DNA of 50,107 nucleotides. Source: Oscillospiraceae bacterium. GTDB lineage: Bacteria; Bacillota; Clostridia; Oscillospirales; Acutalibacteraceae. Positions 44,539 through 50,107 of the stretch are shown piece after piece; position 1 is the stretch's first letter, and each line of letters starts with the position of its first letter. A program made the position numbers and the translations under genes. The stretch lies in NCBI GenBank assembly GCA_009785335.1, contig WQWM01000017.1, positions 1-50,107 of the forward strand, in the 5' to 3' direction. The notes under the pieces were generated by a model. It did no database searches. It saw nothing but the letters and a program-made list of their open reading frames with translations, and had not been told where the DNA came from.

Positions 44539-45618
44539 ATGGCCACTATCAGTCTGTGCATGATTGTGAAAAACGAAGAAGAAGTCCTAGAGAGATGTCT
44601 CAACAGCGCGCAAGGAATGTGGGATGAACTGATTATCGTTGACACCGGCAGCAGCGACCGCACCAAAGAAATTGCCGCGCAATTCACGCAGCATGTGCAT
44701 GATTTTGAGTGGATCGACCATTTTTCTGCTGCGCGCAATTTTGCATTCAGCAAAGGCACATGCGATTATCTGATGTGGCTGGATGCAGACGACATCATTC
44801 TGCCCGACGACCACGAGGCCTTTTTGCAGCTCAAAGCTACGCTAGATCCCAGCGTAGACACCGTGATGATGAAATACAACATCGCCTTTGACGAACAAGG
44901 CAACCCTACCTTCAGTTACTACCGTGAGCGAATCATGCGCCGTTGCCCACTGGCCAAGTGGGAGGGTGCAATTCACGAGGTCATTACGCCGTTTGGTAAA
45001 ATCATGCATAGTCCCATTGCCGTCACTCACCGCCGCAAAGCGAAAGCCGACAGTGACCGCAATCTGCGTCTGTTTGAAAGCTTGATTGCTCGCGGCGAAA
45101 CACTTAGCCCGCGTGAAACATTCTACTATGCCCGCGAGCTATATTACCATGCCCGCTATGACGACGCCGTGCGCGAGTTCACGCAGTTTTTGCATGATGG
45201 CCGCGGCTGGCTGGAAAACAACATTGAGGCCTGCCGCGTGCTGGCGCAATGCTTAACGGCATTGGGCAAAGCAGACAAAGCGCGTTTGGCCTTGTTGCGC
45301 TCCTTTGAGTATGACAGTCCGCGCGCGGAAGTTTGCTGCGAGTTGGGGTATTATCATTTTGCCAAGAGTGAATACGAGCCTGCCATTCAATGGTATAAAA
45401 TTGCCCTGCAGTGCCCGCGAAATGACGCCAGTGGTGCGTTCGTGCTGGAAGAATGTTATGGCTACGTGCCGCATTTGCAGCTGTGCGTGTGCTACGACCG
45501 CCTTGGTCAACACGACATTGCCGTTGAACACAACGAACAGGCAGGCAAATTGCGCCCGCAGTCGCCTGCATATTTGCACAATAAGAAATATTTTGAAGAT
45601 AAGATGGCTCTCGTGTAG
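44539..45618 (+). CDS. Family 2 glycosyltransferase with TPR-like C-terminus
   Basis: A 359-aa cytoplasmic protein. Residues about 1-190 are a GT-A (GT2) domain: ISLCMIVKNEEEVLERCL, IIVDTGSSDRT, and the metal-binding LDADD. Residues about 195-355 form TPR-like helical repeats. This layout occurs in SunS-type and other peptide or surface-glycan transferases; the acceptor is not evident. GGGAGG precedes ATG 44539. Its stop TAG (45616-45618) is inside a TGTAGGGG repeat. Confidence 0.88.
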   Translation: MATISLCMIVKNEEEVLERCLNSAQGMWDELIIVDTGSSDRTKEIAAQFTQHVHDFEWIDHFSAARNFAFSKGTCDYLMWLDADDIILPDDHEAFLQLKATLDPSVDTVMMKYNIAFDEQGNPTFSYYRERIMRRCPLAKWEGAIHEVITPFGKIMHSPIAVTHRRKAKADSDRNLRLFESLIARGETLSPRETFYYARELYYHARYDDAVREFTQFLHDGRGWLENNIEACRVLAQCLTALGKADKARLALLRSFEYDSPRAEVCCELGYYHFAKSEYEPAIQWYKIALQCPRNDASGAFVLEECYGYVPHLQLCVCYDRLGQHDIAVEHNEQAGKLRPQSPAYLHNKKYFEDKMALV

Positions 45619-45720
45619 GGGCGCAGCGTAGCTGCCATGACCGAAGGGAAGCGGTTTGCCGCCCGAGATGACAACTTAAACCAATATTTTTGCCCGGGCG
45701 GCTTGCAAGCCGCCCCTACA
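45612..45720. repeat. CGTGTAGGGGCG palindromic repeat, longer form
   Basis: Starts CGTGTAGGGGCGCAGC and ends GGCTTGCAAGCCGCCCCTAC; 109 bp because of extra internal sequence. Provides the stop codon of the glycosyltransferase. Confidence 0.75.
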
Positions 45721-45789
45721 TGCTGATTATAGCTAATAGATATTTGAAGACGTGGAGCCTTTGGCGACACCTGCACGGCTCATAATATC

Positions 45790-45965
45790 CCCCGCGAAGC
45801 GACTAAAGTTTTTTGGTTCTTTTTTGCAAAAACCACCTGCGGTGGGGCTCCTCGCTTCGCGGTATCCTCTTAATAGCCCTATAAAACTCCATCGCCGAAG
45901 GCGGCTAGGTTTTTTTGGTTCTTTTTTTGCAAAAAAAGAACCAGAAAAAACGCAGCCCCTCTTGA
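45790..45965. repeat. Cluster of mosaic palindromic repeats
   Basis: CGCGAAGCGAC + TAAAGTTTTTTGGTTC (45793-45819), the 33-bp unit in reverse (45833-45862), and GGTTCTTTTTTTGCAAAAAA with GAACC (45919-45943), then CGCAGCCCCTC / GAGAGACTGCG (45951-45974). With the repeat before it, this fills most of the 600-bp gap to the next gene; from 45975 to 46200 I see no convincing gene. Confidence 0.7.
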
Positions 45966-46220
45966 GAGACTGCGTGTCGTGCAGAAAACCGGCGGGACTA
46001 AAGCATTGCGTGCATGCACGCATTCCCCCTAAACATGTTATCATGACCGCAAAAGACAGAAAGCAGTCAAACGATGTTTCGCTTTTTACGTCCGCGTCGG
46101 CCTTGCCGCGCAAGAACCAGTCTAGCACATTGCTGCGCGAAAAACAAGAGCTAACCGCAAGAATATCTGCTTTTTTGCGGCTGAAATCATACAATTGGAA
46201 ATTATCGGGAGGACATGACA

Positions 46221-47249
46221 ATGGCTGTTCCAAATTGTCGCATTCGATTGGGAAGTTATGCCCCGCATCTTTCGCAGCTTTGCGCAGGCTTCACCATGCT
46301 GCAACAGCGCGGCGTGCTAAGCTTGGAGTATGCAGGGCTGGCGAATTTCGTCAGCGAGGGGACGCACCGGCACAATTTTATGCTGGAGGCGGAGTTCGAC
46401 GACGGCACGGTGGTGGCCTATGATGTGGAGGACGGCTATGCTGGTGTGCAGCAGCCGGAGCTGTTTGACGCACAATTGAGCCGTGTGGTGCGCTACTTTC
46501 GTCGCAGCTATGATCATCGGCAGCACAACGGCATGCGCAACCGCATGAAGGTGCGACCGCTGGGCTTGAACTTCCACGTAACCTGCCCAGGGAATTTTTT
46601 CGACACCGAGTTGCCGCAGTCCTCCATCGCGCGCTATGTCAATGAGTTTGTGTCGCACAACAGCTACCCGGTATACAAGGGCTTGTTCGTCACACAGCTG
46701 CTTAATCCTGATGATATGCCCGGCATACAGGGCGACCTGATGGATGAGATTCACATGCAAAACCAGCTGCGCATGGATATTCTGCGGGCTTGTCGCGACG
46801 AGTTTGGCGAGCGGTTTTTCGGCGGCGTAGAGCCCGGTGATTATGCCCGAGAATGCGCGCCTGATCTCGTGTTGTCCGCCGACCAATGCACCAAAGAAGC
46901 GCACTTGCGCCGTTTGCGTGAGAACTATGTGTGCGTAGCACCGCAGGGCTTGCATGGCAGCAACAGCTGGCTGATGGCAGAATGCTGCGCCGCAGGCCGC
47001 GCGATGATTATCCAGCCGCTGCGTTATGAGCCGCAGGGCAACTTCGCCCGTGCGCAGAATTACGTGATGTTCACCAACGCGGAAGAATGCACTCGCCGCA
47101 TGCGCGAGCTGCTGCGCAGTGCCTCCACCGTGCACCGCATGGAGGCCGCCAACGCGGCATATTATCATGCTCATGTGCGCCCAGACTCCCTTGTGCTGCA
47201 AACACTGCGCGAAAGCATGCCGGGGCGGTTTCCGGTGGTGCAGGTGTGA
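46221..47249 (+). CDS. Glycosyltransferase-like protein
   Basis: A 342-aa soluble protein. The C-terminal third (VAPQGLHGSNSWLMAECCAAGRAMIIQPL, in part: GSNSWLMAECCAAGRA, then EPQGNFARAQNYVMFTNAEEC) resembles the donor-binding half of GT-B enzymes, in which one chain is displayed and the nucleotide sugar bound. The N-terminal part is not recognised. GGGAGGAC places the start at ATG 46221 rather than 46215. With the GT2 gene before it, it may build a surface glycan. Confidence 0.6.
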   Translation: MAVPNCRIRLGSYAPHLSQLCAGFTMLQQRGVLSLEYAGLANFVSEGTHRHNFMLEAEFDDGTVVAYDVEDGYAGVQQPELFDAQLSRVVRYFRRSYDHRQHNGMRNRMKVRPLGLNFHVTCPGNFFDTELPQSSIARYVNEFVSHNSYPVYKGLFVTQLLNPDDMPGIQGDLMDEIHMQNQLRMDILRACRDEFGERFFGGVEPGDYARECAPDLVLSADQCTKEAHLRRLRENYVCVAPQGLHGSNSWLMAECCAAGRAMIIQPLRYEPQGNFARAQNYVMFTNAEECTRRMRELLRSASTVHRMEAANAAYYHAHVRPDSLVLQTLRESMPGRFPVVQV

Positions 47250-47255
47250 AGACGC

Positions 47256-47400
47256 GTGTTCTTTTTCTTGAAAGAAAAAGAACCAAAAAGAACTTTAGCC
47301 GCTTCGCGGGGGACAACTTATGATAAGTTGAAGAAACAAGCCTATGGCTCCTTCCTCTGGAAGGAGCTGGCCGCGTCGCGCGGACTGAGGAAGGGGGCAG
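47256..47400. repeat. Palindromic repeats before the LytM gene
   Basis: GTTCTTTTTCTTGAAAGAAA with AAGAACC (47257-47286), CGCTTCGCGGGGGAC, then GGCTCCTTCCTCTGGAAGGA with GCTGG and GGACTGAGGAAGGGGG (47347-47396). Confidence 0.7.
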
Positions 47401-47459
47401 AACACTTGACAGATGGTGTATAATAGAAGTGTCAACTAATGTTTAGGAGATGCTTTTGT

Positions 47460-47984
47460 ATGAAAAAGTTGCTCAGCATTGTTTTAGCAATTTTGATATT
47501 GACGGGACTTTTTGGGTTTGCGGCAAGCGCGACAAGGCCATTCGTGCACCGCCCCTCATCGCATGGCTTGATTTGGCCTATGCCGGGCTTTGGGCAAGTT
47601 TCCAGAGGATTTTGGATGTACGGAGGCCGCATGAGTTCGGGCGTTAATATCTCCGGGCCTAATATGAATGGCGCAGGCGTGGTTGCTGTGCGCGACGGCG
47701 TGGTTGAATCGGTCACTTCGTTTTGTCGCATGGGTTTTGGCTATCAAGTGGTTATCGACCACGGCGGCGGCATGCACACGCGCTATGTGCATTTGATGAC
47801 TGGTTCGGTTGCTGTGGAGCCAGGACAGCAAGTGGAGATGGGACAACCGATTGCTCGCGTGGGTATCATGCGGCATGCACACGCGCCGCAGCTACACTTC
47901 CAAGTGCTGATTAATGGCAGACCGCAAAACCCGTTGAACTTCGTTCATCAATCCAACGGTGCGCAAGGTCCAGCAATTAGATAA
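47460..47984 (+). CDS. Secreted degenerate LytM (M23) domain protein
   Basis: A 174-aa protein with a signal peptide (1-24) and one M23/LytM fold (about 45-160: VAVRDGVVESV, GYQVVIDHGGGMHTRYVHLM, LHFQVLINGRPQNPLNF). Two catalytic elements are changed: the HxGxD motif is SSGVNIS, and HLHF is QLHF, so zinc hydrolysis is unlikely. Degenerate LytM proteins such as EnvC, NlpD or SpoIIQ act as activators or scaffolds. AGGAGA (47444) precedes the ATG. Role in division or sporulation is possible, not shown. Confidence 0.8.
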   Translation: MKKLLSIVLAILILTGLFGFAASATRPFVHRPSSHGLIWPMPGFGQVSRGFWMYGGRMSSGVNISGPNMNGAGVVAVRDGVVESVTSFCRMGFGYQVVIDHGGGMHTRYVHLMTGSVAVEPGQQVEMGQPIARVGIMRHAHAPQLHFQVLINGRPQNPLNFVHQSNGAQGPAIR

Positions 47985-47991
47985 CTTGTAT

Positions 47992-48018
47992 GAGCGGAAG
48001 AAATTCCGCTCGTTTTAT
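47992..48018 (+). terminator. Terminator of LytM gene
   Basis: GAGCGGAA-GAAA-TTCCGCTC stem plus GTTTTATTA. Confidence 0.8.
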
Positions 48019-48108
48019 TATATGTTGATGGGAATTAGGGATGACCTGTGCTCGTCCGCCTTTCTCTAAGCTTTAACGCATCTTCAATATTTTTTTTACC
48101 CAAAACAC

Positions 48109-48138
48109 TTGACAACCCCACCACCCCTGTGCTATACT
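48109..48138 (+). promoter_or_regulatory. rpsB-tsf promoter
   Basis: TTGACA (48109-48114), 18 bp, TATACT (48133-48138) with TGC extension. Confidence 0.75.
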
Positions 48139-48145
48139 ATACAAT

Positions 48146-48219
48146 GCATGTATTATGCAAATACTCACGCACGCGTCCTTTGCGTGCGGCGGGGCAACAC
48201 AAATAAGGAGGAATATCAC
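48146..48219 (+). promoter_or_regulatory. rpsB leader
   Basis: A ~75 nt leader with a hairpin CGCACGC (48169-48175) / GCGTGCG (48182-48188) and AAGGAGG (48205-48211). rpsB leaders in several bacteria bind S2 for feedback; that this one does is inference. Confidence 0.4.
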
Positions 48220-49020
48220 TTGGCAGTTGTATCCATGAAACAGCTACTGGAAGCCGGTGTGCACTTTGGCCACCAAACCAGACGCTGGAACCCCAAAATG
48301 GCACCGTATATCTTCACAGAGCGCAACGGAATCTACATCATTGACTTGCAAAAAACCGTGCGTAAACTCGAGGAAGCTTACATGACGGTGCGCAAAATCG
48401 CCGAAGACGGCGGCACCGTTCTGTTCGTTGGCACGAAAAAACAAGCGCAAGACAGCATCCGCGAGGAAGCCCTGCGCTGCGGCATGCCCTTTGTTAACGC
48501 GCGTTGGCTGGGCGGCATGCTCACCAACTTTGGCACCATTCAAAAGCGTATCCGTCGCTTGGCACAGCTCAAGCAAATGGAAGAAGACGGCACATTCAAC
48601 ATGCTGCCGAAAAAAGAAGTCATCAAACTGCGTCTGCAAATCGAGCGCTTGGAAAAATTTCTGGGCGGCATCACTGAAATGAAGCGTCCTCCGCAGGCCA
48701 TGTTCATCGTTGATCCGCGCAAAGAGCGCATTGCGGTGGCCGAAGCGCACAAGCTGCGCATCCCGATTATCGCCATCGTAGACACCAACTGTGACCCCGA
48801 TGAAATTGATCACGTCATCCCCGGCAACGACGATGCCATTCGCGCCGTGCGGTTGATTTCCGCTGCCATGGCCGATGCCGTGCTGGAAGCCCGCCAAGGT
48901 GAAGATGCCGTGGCCGCTGCCAGTGCCGCTGCCCAAGCGAAAGAAGAAGCTGGCCTTGCACCCGCAGAGCAAGTGGTTGAAGCACCCGCTGAACCCACAG
49001 CAGAAGTGGAGGTAGCATAG
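48220..49020 (+). CDS. rpsB: 30S ribosomal protein S2
   Basis: Small-subunit protein that helps hold S1 and mRNA. 266 aa from TTG 48220 with AAGGAGG 8 nt upstream; the protein begins [20 protein letters not shown], as S2 should. [11 protein letters not shown] and [19 protein letters not shown] are signatures. An Ala/Glu-rich tail extends the C-terminus. Directly followed by tsf with no gap. Confidence 0.97.
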   Translation: MAVVSMKQLLEAGVHFGHQTRRWNPKMAPYIFTERNGIYIIDLQKTVRKLEEAYMTVRKIAEDGGTVLFVGTKKQAQDSIREEALRCGMPFVNARWLGGMLTNFGTIQKRIRRLAQLKQMEEDGTFNMLPKKEVIKLRLQIERLEKFLGGITEMKRPPQAMFIVDPRKERIAVAEAHKLRIPIIAIVDTNCDPDEIDHVIPGNDDAIRAVRLISAAMADAVLEARQGEDAVAAASAAAQAKEEAGLAPAEQVVEAPAEPTAEVEVA

Positions 49021-49944
49021 ATGGCTTTTACTGCAAAAGATGTAGCCGAACTGCGCGCCAAAACCGGCGTTGGCATGATGGACTGCAAAAAAGCGTTGGT
49101 TGAAGCCGACGGCAACATGGATCGCGCGGTTGACATTCTGCGCGAGCGTGGCCTGGCTGCAGCAACCAAAAAAGCCGGCCGCGTCACCGCCGAAGGTGCC
49201 GTGCTGGCCTACAGCGCAGACGGCGTGACCGTGATGGTTGAAGTGAACAGCGAAACCGACTTCGTGGGCAAAAACCCCGATTTCATCGCATTTGTGCAAG
49301 GTGTAGCGAAAACGATCGCCCTGCAAAATCCCGCTGACGTGGAAGCCCTTTCCGCACTGCAAATCGCCGATGGTGACGTAACGGTTGAAGCAGCTCGTCA
49401 GGAAAAAATCTTGACGATTGGCGAAAACCTCACCATTCGCCGCTTTGTGCGCTTGGTGAATCCCGCAGTGGCAAGCTACATTCACGGCGGCGGTTCCATT
49501 GGCGTGTTGGCCGTGTTCAACGCCGACGCAGCTGTGGCCGCTAAGCCAGAATTCGTTGCCATGGGTCGCGATGTTGCCATGCAAGTGGCCGCCATGAGTC
49601 CGCAATACCTGAGCAAAGACAGCGTGCCCGCCGACGTGGTGGAGAAAGAAATCGCCATCTGCAAAGCACAGCTGGCCGAAGATCCCAAAATGGCTGGCAA
49701 GCCCGAAAAAGTGCTTGAGAATATCGTGGTTGGCCGCGTGAACAAATTCTACAAAGAAGTGTGCCTGCTGGAGCAACAGTTCGTGAAAGACGGCGACTTT
49801 TCCGTTGGGCAATACGTGGCAAACGTGGCCAAAACACTTGGTGCAGACTTCGCCTGTGTTGATTTCCTGCGCTTCACCAAAGGTGAGGGCGTGGAAAAAC
49901 GCGAAGACGATTTCGCCGCCGAAGTGGCCGCGATGACGAAGTAA
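49021..49944 (+). CDS. tsf: Elongation factor Ts
   Basis: Nucleotide-exchange factor for EF-Tu. 307 aa with an N-terminal UBA-like domain ([19 protein letters not shown]), the SETDFVGKN motif that contacts EF-Tu and a C-terminal [16 protein letters not shown] 49021 immediately follows the rpsB stop, so translation is coupled. Confidence 0.97.
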   Translation: MAFTAKDVAELRAKTGVGMMDCKKALVEADGNMDRAVDILRERGLAAATKKAGRVTAEGAVLAYSADGVTVMVEVNSETDFVGKNPDFIAFVQGVAKTIALQNPADVEALSALQIADGDVTVEAARQEKILTIGENLTIRRFVRLVNPAVASYIHGGGSIGVLAVFNADAAVAAKPEFVAMGRDVAMQVAAMSPQYLSKDSVPADVVEKEIAICKAQLAEDPKMAGKPEKVLENIVVGRVNKFYKEVCLLEQQFVKDGDFSVGQYVANVAKTLGADFACVDFLRFTKGEGVEKREDDFAAEVAAMTK

Positions 49945-49954
49945 GGAGATTCAC

Positions 49955-50107
49955 ATGAAAGAAAATATTCACCCAAATTATGAGGTAGCAGCCGTGCGTT
50001 GTGCATGCGGCGAAACCTTTGAAACGCGCTCCACACGCAAGCAGTTGCGCGTTGACATTTGCTCGAAATGCCACCCGTTTTATAGCGGCAAGCGCATGAT
50101 GGTTGAC
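49955..50107 (+). CDS. rpmE: 50S ribosomal protein L31, zinc type (partial)
   Basis: First 51 residues of L31; the gene runs off the window. [20 protein letters not shown] and [11 protein letters not shown] carry the Cys residues of the zinc-binding (C+) form. AAGGAGA lies 5 nt before ATG 49955, 10 bp after tsf, so it is in the rpsB-tsf transcript, an uncommon but reasonable neighbour. Confidence 0.92.
   Translation, partial: MKENIHPNYEVAAVRCACGETFETRSTRKQLRVDICSKCHPFYSGKRMMVD

Noticed and set aside
45733-46233. Overlapping open frames on both strands before the glycosyltransferase
   Set aside because: Mostly made of repeat sequence; residues such as FFAKKEPKK come from the palindromic repeats and there are no ribosome sites.
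47406-47424. TTGACA ... TATAAT before the LytM gene as a promoter
   Set aside because: The spacer is only 7 bp, too short for SigA. TATAAT may work with another -35, which I could not identify.
1-50107. tRNA, rRNA, insertion sequences or prophage genes
   Set aside because: Looked for on both strands; no tRNA cloverleaf, rRNA core, transposase, integrase or phage structural gene recognised.

Overview
The window looks like the chromosome of a spore-forming, monoderm Firmicute of class Clostridia; I cannot fix the family. The grounds are sporulation genes (spoIIR, bofA beside its DUF2508 neighbour, a spoVD-like PBP, a collagen-like spore-surface candidate), a MurE with the meso-DAP motif DNPR, an LPxTG-like anchored adhesin with no sign of an outer membrane, and strong SigA-type promoters (TTGACA/TTGCAT, 17 bp, TATAAT).

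Layout. 1-5.2 kb: four paralogous small secreted/membrane proteins that share one signal peptide, two of them and a nearby zinc-ribbon gene behind poly-G promoters; also a cyclic-2,3-DPG synthetase-like GTPase and a sensorless histidine kinase. 5.3-8.1 kb: GAPDH, a ribbon-helix-helix regulator divergent from a zinc-ribbon membrane protein, and a collagen-like protein. 8.2-21.9 kb: division and wall cluster mraZ-rsmH-ftsL-pbp-murE-mraY-ftsW-[MNT-HEPN]-murG-GNAT-divIB-like-phosphatase-ftsZ, without murD, murF, murC or murB. 21.9-26.6 kb: polA, rsmD, coaD, coiled-coil protein. 26.6-30.1 kb: thioester adhesin facing an ECF sigma factor fused to a membrane segment and a Thr-rich tail. 30.2-37.5 kb: RNase Y, two candidate type I toxin-antitoxin loci, galE, two Ig-like lipoproteins, bofA. 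37.9-43.2 kb: DUF2508, manA, spoIIR, an Ig-like surface protein behind a TA-repeat promoter, fucU, an XRE-Nudix fusion, a GH109-like protein. 43.2-50.1 kb: a fourth toxin locus, RHH protein, glycosyltransferases, a degenerate LytM protein, then rpsB-tsf-rpmE running off the end.

Three themes stand out. (1) Simple sequence repeats (G8, G11, (TA)8) sit between -35 and -10 elements of promoters for small or surface proteins, and two of these spacers are exactly 2 bp short of the 17 bp used by most fixed promoters here, which predicts phase-variable expression. (2) Four convergent loci each pair a tiny membrane-peptide mRNA with a ~95-110 nt RNA; the RNAs share a bidirectional terminator, whose stem holds the toxin stop codon in three loci, and repeat each other's 5' ends. 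I read them as a family of type I toxin-antitoxin systems. (3) Short palindromic repeats without a transposase are scattered between genes, supply stop codons and gene ends, and occur in frame inside ftsZ and polA.

No rRNA, tRNA, CRISPR array, transposase or prophage was recognised. All assignments come from reading the sequence; no database search was possible.
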